Made by a program: the position numbers and the translations under genes. Under the pieces are notes generated by a model. It saw only the letters and a program-made list of their open reading frames with translations. It made no database searches and was not told where the DNA came from. Positions 26,085 to 36,712 of a stretch of DNA of 64,000 nucleotides are shown piece after piece. Source of the stretch: Arcobacter_B sp049472135 (GTDB taxonomy: Bacteria > Campylobacterota > Campylobacteria > Campylobacterales > Arcobacteraceae); NCBI RefSeq assembly GCF_049472135.1, contig NZ_JBMOVV010000006.1:62001-126000 (forward strand), given 5' to 3'. Every line of letters starts with the position of its first letter. Within the stretch, counting starts at the first letter, position 1.

Positions 26085-27371
26085 ATGATTAAACAACTAA
26101 TTACTATTGAGCGGTTTATAAATAAAGAAGCTTTAAGTGGTATTATTCTTTTTATTGCAACAGTTGCTGCTGTTATTGTTGCTAACTCTTCTTGGGGTCA
26201 AGCTTACTATGACTTATGGCACTTGCCTCTAGGAATAAATCTAGGTGAACTATCAGTTTCAATGACGCTAACTTATTGGATTGATGATGGTTTAATGGCA
26301 TTATTCTTCTTAATGGTTGGACTAGAAATAAAAAGAGAAATGTTAATAGGTGAACTTTCAAGTGTAAGTAAAGCTTCATTCCCAATAGTTGCGGCAATTG
26401 GTGGTATGGCAATTCCCGCACTTATTTATGTGGCACTAAATCCAAATAATCCTTTAGGTTTTGGTGTTCCTATGGCTACAGATATTGCATTTGCACTAGG
26501 TATCTTAATGCTTTTAGGTACAAGAGTTAATCCAGCACTTAAACTATTTTTAGTTGCACTTGCTGTTGTGGATGACTTAGGTGCTGTTTTAGTTGTTGCT
26601 ACTGTTTATACAAGTGATATTCAAAGTCAATACTTTTTACATGCAGGAATTATTTATGCTGTAATTTGGATATTAAATAAAAAAGGTGTTACAAGTTTAA
26701 TTCCTTATTTAATACTTGGTATTGCACTTTGGGTTTATATTCATGCTATTGGTATTCACGCAACAATTGCAGGTGTTTTATTAGCATTTGCTATTCCTAT
26801 TACTTCAAAAATCGATGAAAAAAGATTTGTTGAAGAGACAAGACACTCTTTAGATGAGTTTGAAAAGCATATGGATCCAATTCCTGTTTTAAATCATCAT
26901 CAAATAGATGAGCTTGAAAATATAGCTTATAGATACGATAGAGTACAAAACCCACTTGTAAGACTAGAACATAATTTACATGGTCTTTCTGCATTTTTTA
27001 TTATGCCTTTATTTGCATTTTCAAATGCAGGTGTTTTAATAGACTTTAGTACTGTAAATGCAAACTTAATGATTGTATTAGGTGTTGTTTTAGGTCTAGT
27101 GATTGGTAAACCAGTTGGTATTTTAGGATTAACATATTTAGCACATAAATTTAAAATAGTTAAAAAACCAGATACTATTTCATGGAGAGAGATTTTAGCT
27201 GTTGGATTTATTGCTGGTATTGGATTTACAATGTCAATCTTTATCACACACTTAGCATTCTTGGATGAAGGTACAATTGCTGCTGTAAAACTTGGAGTAT
27301 TTGCTGCTTCATTTATTGCAGCTGTTATTGGGGTATTCCTTCTTCTTACAATAAAAAGAGAAAAAGCGTAA
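26085..27371 (+). CDS. nhaA: Na+/H+ antiporter NhaA
   Basis: Integral inner-membrane antiporter of 428 residues, 12 TMs. Typical NhaA segments are present: WIDDGLMALFFLMVGLEIKREMLIGELSS, the paired Asp site VALAVVDDLGAVLVVA, PMATDIAFALGIL, and GFIAGIGFTMSIFITHLAF. Keeps cytoplasmic Na+ low and pH stable, fitting a marine or salt-exposed organism. It starts 12 bases after the Zur-like gene and may share its transcript. Confidence 0.95.
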   Translation: MIKQLITIERFINKEALSGIILFIATVAAVIVANSSWGQAYYDLWHLPLGINLGELSVSMTLTYWIDDGLMALFFLMVGLEIKREMLIGELSSVSKASFPIVAAIGGMAIPALIYVALNPNNPLGFGVPMATDIAFALGILMLLGTRVNPALKLFLVALAVVDDLGAVLVVATVYTSDIQSQYFLHAGIIYAVIWILNKKGVTSLIPYLILGIALWVYIHAIGIHATIAGVLLAFAIPITSKIDEKRFVEETRHSLDEFEKHMDPIPVLNHHQIDELENIAYRYDRVQNPLVRLEHNLHGLSAFFIMPLFAFSNAGVLIDFSTVNANLMIVLGVVLGLVIGKPVGILGLTYLAHKFKIVKKPDTISWREILAVGFIAGIGFTMSIFITHLAFLDEGTIAAVKLGVFAASFIAAVIGVFLLLTIKREKA

Positions 27372-27386
27372 AAGCTTTTCTCTTTT
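27354..27386 (+). terminator. Terminator of nhaA
   Basis: AAAGAGAAAAAGC pairs with GCTTTTCTCTTT across the stop codon, T-run on the 3' side. Confidence 0.65.
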
Positions 27387-27445
27387 GTAAAATAAATAGC
27401 AATTTTATTCTATTTTTTACTAAAATATTTAGATACTATTAATTT

Positions 27446-28237
27446 ATGTCAAACCTTCTTGAAAACATTCTTTTTGAAAATGTTAAACAATCAACAAATG
27501 ATTTTACAAAACATTATCACGATACTTATACTATTGGGCTTACATATCAAGGTGTTTTAAAATCATATAACTCTTATGAATCTTATGATTCTTATGAATA
27601 CTCAATTAGAATAAATAATCCAGGAGAAGTACACTCTGGAAAATCAAAACTTTGGAGTCATGCAAATTTTTATCCAACGGTTGAACTTCTTTCAAACTTG
27701 TATGAACAGATTTTTTATGAAAAAAGAACACCATTTTTTCAAAGACATATAGTAGAAAATAAAATTCTATTTTTTAAACTTCATAACTTTTTTAATGCCT
27801 ACTTTTCAAAAGAAGATGAAATGCAAATTGAATCACTTTTGATTGAAGCTTTAAGTGAATTAATTCTTTCAAATACTATTTATACAAAAGAGTATAATAA
27901 AATTTTTGAAGATAGAAAAATAGTAAAAGATACATATGAACTTATAAATGACTCTTTAGATACAAACTTTACACTTGAATCACTTGCCTCAAATGTAAAT
28001 CTAAGCAAGTATCACTTTTTAAGACTTTTTAAAAAAGAGTTTGGTTTAACTCCTCATGCATTTATTATAAATCAAAGACTAAACAAAGCAAATAGACTTA
28101 TTCAAAAAGGTGTTTCTATTAGTCAAGCAAGTATTGAAGTAGGATTTAATGACCAATCCCACTACTCAAGAAACTTCAAAAAATATTTTGGATATACTCC
28201 ACTTACTTTAAAAAAGAATAGCAATTTTATTCTATAA
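27446..28237 (+). CDS. AraC-family transcriptional regulator
   Basis: 263 residues: N-terminal AraC-type cupin-like sensing domain (HYHDTYTIGLTYQGVLKS...NNPGEVHSG) and two C-terminal helix-turn-helix motifs (FTLESLASNVNLSKYHFLRLFKKEFGLTPHAFI; SISQASIEVGFNDQSHYSRNFKKYFGYTP). The N-terminal type is common beside amino-acid or drug exporters. It is followed after 52 bases by a DMT permease and an APC permease, probably its targets. The ligand is unknown. Confidence 0.9.
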   Translation: MSNLLENILFENVKQSTNDFTKHYHDTYTIGLTYQGVLKSYNSYESYDSYEYSIRINNPGEVHSGKSKLWSHANFYPTVELLSNLYEQIFYEKRTPFFQRHIVENKILFFKLHNFFNAYFSKEDEMQIESLLIEALSELILSNTIYTKEYNKIFEDRKIVKDTYELINDSLDTNFTLESLASNVNLSKYHFLRLFKKEFGLTPHAFIINQRLNKANRLIQKGVSISQASIEVGFNDQSHYSRNFKKYFGYTPLTLKKNSNFIL

Positions 28238-28289
28238 ATAATTAGATTTTTTCTATACAATCTTTTCAAATTTATAAAAAGATTATACG

Positions 28290-29201
28290 ATGACAGACAC
28301 AAACAAAAACATTTTTTACTTTATTATGATTATTGCAATGGCAGGTTGGGGAGCATCATGGGTAAATGCAAAAGTTTTAAGCTCTTATATAAATGAGTAT
28401 GAACTTATATTTTTAAGAAACTTTTTTACTATTATTACTTTAGTTCCTGTATTAGTTTTTACAAGAAAATATTTTTATATAAATAAAAGAAGTTTTCTTT
28501 TGGCTATATTAGCCTCATTTATTATGATTGCTTATATGAAGTGCTATTTCTTAGGAACAAAATTTGGTACAGCCTCACTAGGAGGAGCATTAGTTACAAC
28601 ACTAATACCTATAAATACTTTTATAATAATGGCTTTTTTCTTTGGTAAAAAAATATTAAAAAAAGACTACTTTGCACTTGCCATTGGAGCTTTAGGAGTT
28701 ATGACAATGCTTAATGTTTGGTCTTTTTCTTCACAACAGATATTTTCCATTGAAAATATGTATTTTCTTTTAGCTTCTATTTTATGGCCAGCACTTACAA
28801 TTACAAGTTCTAAGATTACAAAAACTTCACCAATAGTATTTAGTTTATATATGTATATAATAACATCTGTTATGGTTAGTATATTCTTTACTGATTCTTT
28901 AGAGTTTAACTATACAACTTATGACTCAATTTTTTGGATAAATATACTTGTATTAGCTGTAGTTTCAACAACATTCTCTACAACAGTATATTTTATAGGA
29001 ATTGAAAAACTTGGTACAAATGAGGTAAGTTCATTTATATTTTTAGTACCACTTTTTGCCATTTTATTTAGTATTATTTTTCTAAAAGAGCCTTTAAGTA
29101 TCTCTTTATTAATAGGAACTATTTTAACTCTTATTGCCGTTAAGATTTTAAATAATATAAAGATTTTCAAAAAGAGAGAGAAAGTTGCAAAATCAAACTA
29201 A
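28290..29201 (+). CDS. EamA/DMT-family transporter
   Basis: Membrane protein of 303 residues with ten hydrophobic segments and the two EamA repeats (MAGWGASWVNAKVLSSYINEYELIFLRN; VVSTTFSTTVYFIGIEKLGTNEVSSFIFLVPLFAILFSIIFLKEPLS). Likely exports amino acids or related metabolites. It overlaps the next gene by 17 bases, so the two transporters are coupled. Confidence 0.87.
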   Translation: MTDTNKNIFYFIMIIAMAGWGASWVNAKVLSSYINEYELIFLRNFFTIITLVPVLVFTRKYFYINKRSFLLAILASFIMIAYMKCYFLGTKFGTASLGGALVTTLIPINTFIIMAFFFGKKILKKDYFALAIGALGVMTMLNVWSFSSQQIFSIENMYFLLASILWPALTITSSKITKTSPIVFSLYMYIITSVMVSIFFTDSLEFNYTTYDSIFWINILVLAVVSTTFSTTVYFIGIEKLGTNEVSSFIFLVPLFAILFSIIFLKEPLSISLLIGTILTLIAVKILNNIKIFKKREKVAKSN

Positions 29202-30381
29202 AAAGCTAAATACCTTAACTCTTTCAGGATTAATTATAGGACCTATTTTAGGTTCTGGATTAATCCTTCTTCCACCTCTTTTATATAATATGACACAAAA
29301 CTTTTCACTTATTATTTGGGCTGCTATTTTAAGTTTAGGTTTTGTTTTTGCTTTAGTATTTGCAAAACTTGCTATTTTATATCCAGGAGATGGAGGAGTT
29401 AGTCTTGCAACAAAAGAAGCTATGGGCAAGAAATATCAACTACTTACTTCTTTTTATTTAATATGTGCTGTATTTTTTGGACCTGTTGCTGTGCTTTTAA
29501 TAGCTGCTAAATTTATTCAAGTTTATTTTCCAAATATATCTTTAGTTGAGTTAAGTTTCTATATTTATTTAATTACATATGTTTTATTACTAATAAAGAT
29601 AGATTTTCTTGGAAAATTAATGTTAATCGTAAGTTCTGCAATAACTGTAATTTTTCTTTTATCAAGTATTTATACCCTACTAAATGTAAATGAGTTTATC
29701 TTTTCACTTCCAAATATAGAACTATCACAAATAGGCTACTCTTTTGTTTTAGCATTTTGGGCAATAGTTGGATGGGAAGTTATAGGAAATTATTCAAATG
29801 AAGTAAAAGAAACAAAAACTTTAACTAAAGCTGTAATTTTTTCAGCAATAACAGTATCCCTAGTTTATATCTTAGTTACATTAGCTATTTGTTTTGGAGA
29901 GTTTCCTAAAAATGAAGAGTTTAAATTAGTATGGATAATAAAACCTTTATTTGGAAATTTATCTGATTTAATTCTTGCTATTATTTCAATGATTTTATGT
30001 ATAGGAACTTTGATTTTATTTGTAGGAGGAGTTGCTAGACTTATATCATCTTTAAAACTCACAACATACACATCAAAGCATCTGAAAAACAATATTCCAA
30101 TAGGAGCTTTAAATTTTCTATCAGCAATATATATAATTACTTTGATTTTAGTTTATTTAGAGTATTTAAGTTTGGATAATCTTGTAGCTTTTGCTGATGC
30201 TTTTTTTATTGCAAATGCTATTATTGGGCTTATAACTGCTATCATACTATTTGATAGAGGGTTTTTGAAACTTAGTGCACTTGTCTTAACTATAGTGTTT
30301 TTTATAATTATGCTTTTTTCAAATATTTTTATTTTAGCAGTAATTTTAGGACTATTTTTATTTACTTATTTAAAGAAATAG
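29185..30381 (+). CDS. APC-family amino acid permease
   Basis: Membrane protein of 398 residues with about 11 TMs. The first TM carries the APC signature GPILGSGLILLPPLLY, and FWAIVGWEVIGNYSNEVKETKTL matches TM6 and following loop. Starts at a TTG (29185) inside the end of the DMT gene, preceded by a purine-rich GAGAGAG; there is no better ATG nearby. Function: amino-acid transport, direction and substrate unknown. Confidence 0.85.
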   Translation: MQNQTKKLNTLTLSGLIIGPILGSGLILLPPLLYNMTQNFSLIIWAAILSLGFVFALVFAKLAILYPGDGGVSLATKEAMGKKYQLLTSFYLICAVFFGPVAVLLIAAKFIQVYFPNISLVELSFYIYLITYVLLLIKIDFLGKLMLIVSSAITVIFLLSSIYTLLNVNEFIFSLPNIELSQIGYSFVLAFWAIVGWEVIGNYSNEVKETKTLTKAVIFSAITVSLVYILVTLAICFGEFPKNEEFKLVWIIKPLFGNLSDLILAIISMILCIGTLILFVGGVARLISSLKLTTYTSKHLKNNIPIGALNFLSAIYIITLILVYLEYLSLDNLVAFADAFFIANAIIGLITAIILFDRGFLKLSALVLTIVFFIIMLFSNIFILAVILGLFLFTYLKK

Positions 30382-30394
30382 CTTAAGCTATTTC
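30375..30394. terminator. Bidirectional terminator
   Basis: GAAATAGC / GCTATTTC with TTAA loop, spanning the stops of the convergent APC and patatin genes. Confidence 0.6.
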
Positions 30395-31251
30395 TAGTAG
30401 TTTTTTAAGATATCTTTTGTAAGAGTCTCTCCATATAAAATAAGCTCTTTTGCTTTATGAAAATCATAAAACTCACAAGCCTTTGAAGAAACATTTATCA
30501 TAATATCAGGCTTGTGACTTGCTAGTTGGTGTCTTGCTATAACATCTTGCATACTCTCAATAGAAAGGTTTAAAATCTCAAAATATGAAAGTTCTTTCTT
30601 CTTTGTAAACTTTTTGTTTAAAAACTTACCAATACTCGTTTTTAGATAACTATCATCTTTTTCAAATATCTTTTTATATTTTGTTTTCATAATAGCATCA
30701 TCATTTAAATTCACAGCAATAACTAAATCTGTAAACTCTGAAGCTACTGGCAAAATAGGAACTGGATTTAAAATCCCACCATCAAATAAAACTCTTCCAT
30801 TTAACTTTTTAGGAGTAAAAATAGTTGGAATTGCTATTGATGCTCTAATTGCATCTTTTAAACTTCCTTTTCGTAGCCAAACCTCTTTTTTATTTAAAAT
30901 ATCAGTTGCAGTAGCAGTAAAAGGAATAGGTAAATCTTCTATTAATATATCTTTACCAATAAACTCTTCGATTTTATCAAAGACTTTATCTGCTTTAATC
31001 ATCCCACCTTTTGAGAAAGAGAAATCCACTAAATCAAGAACATCTAAAATATCAAAATGTAAAACCCAATCCTCATAATCTTGAAGTTTTCCACTAGCAT
31101 ATAAACCACCAATTAAAGCTCCCATAGAAGAACCAGAAATAGATTTTATTTCAAATCCTTGTCTTTCTAGCTCTTTTATAACTCCAATATGAGCATAACC
31201 TCTAGCTCCTCCACTTCCTAAAACTAATGATACTGTTTTTTTCTTTTTCAT
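30394..31251 (-). CDS. Patatin-like phospholipase (RssA type)
   Basis: 285 residues with the oxyanion loop GSGGARGYAHIGVI (about 12-25), nucleophile GSSMGAL (Ser42) and catalytic Asp in DGGILNPVP (about 162-170), i.e. the Ser-Asp dyad of patatins. No signal peptide; cytoplasmic or membrane-associated lipid acyl hydrolase. Start lies 8 bases downstream of the end of the symporter gene, same operon direction. Confidence 0.9.
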   Translation of the reverse strand: MKKKKTVSLVLGSGGARGYAHIGVIKELERQGFEIKSISGSSMGALIGGLYASGKLQDYEDWVLHFDILDVLDLVDFSFSKGGMIKADKVFDKIEEFIGKDILIEDLPIPFTATATDILNKKEVWLRKGSLKDAIRASIAIPTIFTPKKLNGRVLFDGGILNPVPILPVASEFTDLVIAVNLNDDAIMKTKYKKIFEKDDSYLKTSIGKFLNKKFTKKKELSYFEILNLSIESMQDVIARHQLASHKPDIMINVSSKACEFYDFHKAKELILYGETLTKDILKNY

Positions 31252-31259
31252 AGTTTTCC

Positions 31260-32567
31260 TTAATCACATTTTGTTTTTAAAGCATTTATCTCTTTTGCAA
31301 CTTCTGCTTCATCACTTGTGATATTTACAAGTTTTTTCATAACTAAAGAGGCTGTTAAATCCCCTGTAACATTTATTGTTGTTCTACACATATCAAGTAT
31401 TCTATCAACTCCTAAAATAAGTGCAATCCCTTCAACTGGCACACCTAAACTTTGTAAAATTGTTGCAAGAATTACTATACCAACCCCAGGAGTACTAGGA
31501 GCTCCAATAGATGCAGCAACTGTTGTTAAAGCTAAAATAACCATTTGAGTTAAACTTAAATCTATTCCAAATAACTGTGTTAAAAATATAGCTGCTATTA
31601 CTTGATATATTGCTGTTCCATCCATATTTATAGTCGCACCTAAAGGTATTACAAATTTTGAAATAGGTGTTGGAATATTTAGTTTATCTTCTGCTGTTTT
31701 CATAGATAAAGGCATAACAGCAGCTGAAGAAGAAGTAGAAAATGCCATAAGTTGAACCTCTCTAATTCTTCTTAAAAAATCAATAGGTTTTATTTTTGAG
31801 CTTAAATAAGCCACAGTCAAATAAAAACATAAAAGACAAAAAAGTCCTAATAAAACTGTAAATACATACATGGACATAGATGAAATTGCATCAAATCCTA
31901 TTTTAATAGTGATACTACAAAGTAAACCAAAAACAGCATAAGGTGCAAGCTTCATAGCCCAACTAACAACAGTCATAGAAAAAGCTTGAAAAGATTTAGC
32001 TAAATCTTTCATAGGTTTTGAGTCTTCATCTTCCATATTCATCAAAGCAACACCAACAAAAATAGCAAGAATTACGAAAAATAGAATATTTCCATCAAGT
32101 TCAGCTTGACTTACATTTACAGGAATTAAATCTACTATCATATCTGGAATTGAAGTATTTGAAATAGGATTTACCTCTTTGATTACTACAGTACTTGTGC
32201 TAATTGTATTTAAAATATCTTTTGATATATACTGCCCTGGATTTATATACAAAGCAATAATTAGACCAAGAGTAACAGCAACTATAGTTGTAAATACAAA
32301 ATATGGAGCTATTTTCAAACCTAAACTTTTTAGAGTTTCTGTATTATTTGCACTTGTAATTCCTAAAATTATTGAACTCATTACAAGAGGAATTACTACC
32401 ATTTTTATAAGTGCTAAAAAGATATTCCCAGCTAGTGCAACCCAAGGAGCAATTGTAAAAGCTACTTCTTTTGATACTAAAGCAAAAGCATTTGGAGAGA
32501 GCATCAACCCAACTACAACTCCTAAAACCATTCCAACTAAAACTTTAAACCAAAGTGTTTTAAACAT
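31260..32567 (-). CDS. Dicarboxylate/amino acid:cation symporter (DAACS)
   Basis: Membrane transporter of 435 residues of the GltP/DctA family: TMs from the N-terminus, then the serine-rich loop AFSTSSSAAVMPLSM, GATINMDGTAIYQVIAAIFL (NMDGT motif), SIGAPSTPGVGIVIL, and GVDRILDMCRTTINVTGD with substrate-binding Asp/Arg/Asn. It imports glutamate/aspartate or C4-dicarboxylates with Na+ or H+. It starts 1 base downstream of the RND permease end, an unexpected operon tail for an efflux system. Confidence 0.92.
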   Translation of the reverse strand: MFKTLWFKVLVGMVLGVVVGLMLSPNAFALVSKEVAFTIAPWVALAGNIFLALIKMVVIPLVMSSIILGITSANNTETLKSLGLKIAPYFVFTTIVAVTLGLIIALYINPGQYISKDILNTISTSTVVIKEVNPISNTSIPDMIVDLIPVNVSQAELDGNILFFVILAIFVGVALMNMEDEDSKPMKDLAKSFQAFSMTVVSWAMKLAPYAVFGLLCSITIKIGFDAISSMSMYVFTVLLGLFCLLCFYLTVAYLSSKIKPIDFLRRIREVQLMAFSTSSSAAVMPLSMKTAEDKLNIPTPISKFVIPLGATINMDGTAIYQVIAAIFLTQLFGIDLSLTQMVILALTTVAASIGAPSTPGVGIVILATILQSLGVPVEGIALILGVDRILDMCRTTINVTGDLTASLVMKKLVNITSDEAEVAKEINALKTKCD

Positions 32568-32568
32568 A

Positions 32569-35500
32569 CTAAGACCTTTTTACTTTAAATAAAATTGCAT
32601 ATAAAACTGGTATAAAACCTAAAGTTAAAACTGTAGAGAACATCAATCCAAATATAATTGAAATAGCCATAGGTTCCCACATTTCACCACCACTATACCA
32701 TAAAGGAATAAGCCCAAAAATTGTTGTAATAGTTGTAAGAATAATTGGTCTGAACCTACTTACACAAGCTTCAATAATAGAATCATACAAACTTAATCCG
32801 TTATCATTTTCAAGTTTTATTCTTTCCAGTAAAACAATTGCATTATTAATTACAATACCACTTAAGGAAATAATTCCTAAAAGAGTCATAAAGCCAAAAT
32901 ATGAGTTCATACTATAAAGCCCAATTGATACCCCAATTATTCCTAAAGGAATAGAAACAAGTATAATAAAAGGCTTTTTTATAGAGTTAAACTGGGCAAC
33001 CATAAGTAAAACTATAACCATAAAAGCAAATGGTAAGTTCTCAACTATTGATTTGTTTGCTTTTCCTGAGGCTTCATACTCTCCACCAAACTCATAATAA
33101 TAACCTAAAGGAAACTGTTTTTGTAAGGCATTCATAAAAGGCTGTATTTTTTCAAATACTGCTATTGCATTTGCGCCTTGATTTATATTTGCTCCAATTG
33201 TTACAGTTTTTAGCCTATCTCTTCTTATGATTTTTGATTCTTCAAAAACTACTTTTATAGTAGCAACCTGAGATAAAGGTATATTTTTTCCACTACTTTG
33301 TGAATAAACACTAATAGACTCAAATCTATCTAAATCATCTTTTGTATTCTCATTTGATCGTAAAACTATAGGTATTAACTTATCATCTTTTCTAAAAGTA
33401 GTAACCTCAAAACCACTTAAAGCACTTTGCAAGGATATTGCTATATCAAGATTTGAAACTCCCTCTTTTAAAGCTTTTGATTCATCAATATCTACTACAA
33501 ACTTTTTATTTCTTATACCCCAATCATCAACAATAGTTTTAACCTCATCATACTTAGATAACTGCTGTTTTACTATTGAACTTAATTCAAAAAGTTTATC
33601 AATATCTTTCCCACTTATTCTTATCTCAATTGGTTGTTTTACAGGAGGTCCATTTGCTAAAACTTTTGCTGATACTTGCATATCAGGGAAACTATTTTTA
33701 GTAAACTCTTCTACATCTTTTTTTACACTATATAGATTTTTATACTCTTTTACATTTACTAAAATAGTACTATATTCAACACTTGCTAACTCTTGGTCAT
33801 AAGCCAACCAAAATCTAGGGGCACTTTGACCTATAAAAGATACAAAGTTTTTGACATTTTCATTTTTTACCATATATTTTTGATTTATGTACTCTTCTAT
33901 TTTTCCTACAGCTTGTTTTGTAGTATCTATATTTGTTCCAACAGGAAGTCTAAGCTCCAAAGTAAAACTAGGTTCACTTGAAGGTGGAAAGAACTTTTTA
34001 GGAACTATATCTAAAACTTTTAGCGAGCCTGCAAATATCAAAATCACTATTAATAAAGTCATGTATCTAAACTTTAAAACAGTTTTTAAAAAGCCTCTAT
34101 AATAAAAATAAAAGCTACTTTCTTTATCTTCAAGCTTTTTCTTTTTCATAAAATATTTACTTAAGACAGGTGTTAAAGTAAGTGCTAAAACCCAAGAAGA
34201 AAGAAGCGTAATCGTAACTACTTTAAAAATAGAGTTTGTATACTCTCCTGTACTTGATTTTGCTAAAAAGATTGGTAAAAATGCTGCTGATGTTGTAAGT
34301 GCTGATGTTAAAAGTGGTATTTTAAGTTCATTTGCACTTTGCAATGAAGCTTCATATACACTCTTTCCTCTTTGCATTAAAACCATAATAGACTCACTCA
34401 TAACAATAGCACTATCAACTAAAAGCCCAAGAGAGATAATAAGTGCTGCAAGGGATACTTGATCTAACCAAATATCAAAAATACTCATAATAATAAATGA
34501 AGTTAAAACCGACATAGGAATTAAAACAGCAACTATAAGACCTGTTCTAAAACCAAGAGAAAACAACATAACTAAAACAACTAAAGCCATGGCTTGAAGT
34601 AGATTATCTACAAAATTTCCTACAATTTCCTCTACTATTTTTGGCTCATCAAAAAGCTTTTCAAGTTTAACACCTAAAGGAAGTTTATTTTGAACTTCTA
34701 CCATCAGACTATCAAGTTTTTCTCCTAGTTTTATAATATCTCCGTCTTTTTTCATTGAAATAGCTAAAACTATGGCATTTTTTCCATTTTCCCTTACTAT
34801 AAAACTACTTGGATCTTTGTATTCATACTTTATATTTGCAATATCTTTCAAGTATATATACTCACCTGTTAATAAAGGTACTATTGTGTTTTCTATTTGT
34901 TTTATGTTTTCATAATTTCCAGTTGGCTCAACTAGTAATCTTGAAGTATCAACTTTTATACTTCCACCTGATAAAACTATGTTTTTTTGCTCTAAGATAT
35001 TTTTTAGATATGAAGCACTTAGATTTAGTTTTGCTAACTTTGTATTATCATACTCTACATAAACCCTTTGGGGTTGAAGTCCTAGAAGCTCTACTTTGGC
35101 AACCTCATCAACTCTTAAAATAATATCTTTTGTATCATTTGCTATATCTTCAAGCTCACTATAATCTAGCCCATCACTTGTAATAGAGATTAGATTTCCA
35201 TAAACATCTCCAAACTCATCATTTACTATAGGTTGGCTTGTTCCATTTGGTAATGCCCTACTTCCTTTTTCAACTTTTCTTCTAAGGCTATCCCAAATCT
35301 CTCTCATATTTTTATGCTTTTCTAAAACATTTACAAAGATTATTGATACTCCATTTTTTGAAGTTGATTTTATATTATCTAGTTGTGGCATTTCTTGAAT
35401 AGTTTTTTCTAGCTTATCAGTTACAAGCTGTTCTACTCTTTTTGCACTAGCTCCTGGAAAATAAGTCACAACAGTTGCCGTTCTTATTATAAAGCCAGGG

Positions 35501-35610
35501 TCTTTTGCCCTTGGTAAATCAAAAAAAGATATTACTCCATAAATTAAAAGCATTATTGAAAATACAATTGTTACTGTACTTTTTTCTAATGCAAGTTTTG
35601 TAATAGACAT
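32569..35610 (-). CDS. RND efflux permease, second system
   Basis: 1013-residue RND pump, full length, with TM1 at 12-32, proton-relay helix LGLLVDSAIVMSES near residue 398, two periplasmic loops, and the C-terminal TM block (GIVINNAIVLLERIKL). Its sequence differs clearly from the first pump at 2.8 kb and resembles the AcrB-like group whose partners are lipoprotein adaptors. The gene is one base from the adaptor gene and part of the TetR-TolC-adaptor-pump operon. Confidence 0.92.
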   Translation of the reverse strand: MSITKLALEKSTVTIVFSIMLLIYGVISFFDLPRAKDPGFIIRTATVVTYFPGASAKRVEQLVTDKLEKTIQEMPQLDNIKSTSKNGVSIIFVNVLEKHKNMREIWDSLRRKVEKGSRALPNGTSQPIVNDEFGDVYGNLISITSDGLDYSELEDIANDTKDIILRVDEVAKVELLGLQPQRVYVEYDNTKLAKLNLSASYLKNILEQKNIVLSGGSIKVDTSRLLVEPTGNYENIKQIENTIVPLLTGEYIYLKDIANIKYEYKDPSSFIVRENGKNAIVLAISMKKDGDIIKLGEKLDSLMVEVQNKLPLGVKLEKLFDEPKIVEEIVGNFVDNLLQAMALVVLVMLFSLGFRTGLIVAVLIPMSVLTSFIIMSIFDIWLDQVSLAALIISLGLLVDSAIVMSESIMVLMQRGKSVYEASLQSANELKIPLLTSALTTSAAFLPIFLAKSSTGEYTNSIFKVVTITLLSSWVLALTLTPVLSKYFMKKKKLEDKESSFYFYYRGFLKTVLKFRYMTLLIVILIFAGSLKVLDIVPKKFFPPSSEPSFTLELRLPVGTNIDTTKQAVGKIEEYINQKYMVKNENVKNFVSFIGQSAPRFWLAYDQELASVEYSTILVNVKEYKNLYSVKKDVEEFTKNSFPDMQVSAKVLANGPPVKQPIEIRISGKDIDKLFELSSIVKQQLSKYDEVKTIVDDWGIRNKKFVVDIDESKALKEGVSNLDIAISLQSALSGFEVTTFRKDDKLIPIVLRSNENTKDDLDRFESISVYSQSSGKNIPLSQVATIKVVFEESKIIRRDRLKTVTIGANINQGANAIAVFEKIQPFMNALQKQFPLGYYYEFGGEYEASGKANKSIVENLPFAFMVIVLLMVAQFNSIKKPFIILVSIPLGIIGVSIGLYSMNSYFGFMTLLGIISLSGIVINNAIVLLERIKLENDNGLSLYDSIIEACVSRFRPIILTTITTIFGLIPLWYSGGEMWEPMAISIIFGLMFSTVLTLGFIPVLYAILFKVKRS

Positions 35611-35611
35611 C

Positions 35612-36712
35612 TTATTTTCCTAAATCTTTTATATTTGCTATTTGAACTCTCATTTGCTCATAAACTTCACTCATTCCAGCTTTTAAAACTAAATCATTGG
35701 CCTTTAATCCCTCAAGTATCTCAAAACCATCAGAAGTTAACTCTCCAACTTTTACTTTTGTTTTATTTATTACATAGTTTGTTTCATCTTTTTTAAGGGT
35801 ATAAACAAAGTATCCTTCTTTATCATTTAAAACACTATTTGAAGGCACACAATAAATACTAGCTTTAGAATCATCTAAAAGATTAAAATAAACATCAGCT
35901 GACATTCCAGATTTGATTAGTTTTGAGCTGTTTTTTAGTTTTACTACTACCTTATAAGTTTTACTTTTAGATGAAGCGTATTTTGATACTTCTTTTACAT
36001 TTGCTGTAAATACTCTATTTTTATCAAGTGAAGGGAAAACTACTTTTACTAAATCATTTTGCTTTACTCTATTTATGATAGTTTCTGGAACTTGTACAGA
36101 TACTTCATCTATTAGCTTATCACTAATTAAAACAATAGGTGTTCCAGCTAAGATATTCTCATTTTCTTGTACATACTTTAAAGATACATAAGCATTCATA
36201 GGAGCATAAAGTTTTGTATATGATAATTTTAACTTTGCATACTCTAACTCTTTTGTTATGTTTTTAACCTTTGCACTTGTAGCTTCATAGGCTGCTTTAG
36301 CTTTATCTATATCACTTACACTTGCATTTTGATTTATATATAGTTTTTTTACTCTCTCATAACTGCTTTTTGCGTTTTGTAAACTAGCTTTTGCTTCACT
36401 TAGAGCATATCTTATTTGAGATACTCTAAGTTCATAAGGTTTTGAATCAAGCTTTGCTATTAGCTCATCTTTTTTTACTTCATCACCAATTTTTACTTTT
36501 AAGTAGTTGATATTTCCTTCAACTTTAAAGCTTAATTTTGTTTCATTATTTGAAATAGCAGTTGCATTGAACACCCTATTTTCATTTGAGTCCTTAGCTA
36601 TTGGTAAAGTAGTAAATACTGTTTTTATATCTTGTGTTTGAACTTTTTTCTCTTTTTCTTGACAAGCACTAAAAGCTATCAAAATAAATATGGCTAAAAC
36701 TAAATTTTTCAA
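35612..36712 (-). CDS. RND adaptor, lipoprotein type
   Basis: Membrane-fusion protein of 366 residues with a lipobox (LIAFSAC, Cys17) so it is anchored to the inner membrane by lipid. Lipoyl half motif LSFKVEGNINYLKVKIGDEVKKDELIAKL, coiled coil (about 85-145), second half YTKLYAPMNAYVSLKYVQENENILAG. Overlaps the stop of the upstream TolC gene by four bases. Confidence 0.9.
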   Translation of the reverse strand: MKNLVLAIFILIAFSACQEKEKKVQTQDIKTVFTTLPIAKDSNENRVFNATAISNNETKLSFKVEGNINYLKVKIGDEVKKDELIAKLDSKPYELRVSQIRYALSEAKASLQNAKSSYERVKKLYINQNASVSDIDKAKAAYEATSAKVKNITKELEYAKLKLSYTKLYAPMNAYVSLKYVQENENILAGTPIVLISDKLIDEVSVQVPETIINRVKQNDLVKVVFPSLDKNRVFTANVKEVSKYASSKSKTYKVVVKLKNSSKLIKSGMSADVYFNLLDDSKASIYCVPSNSVLNDKEGYFVYTLKKDETNYVINKTKVKVGELTSDGFEILEGLKANDLVLKAGMSEVYEQMRVQIANIKDLGK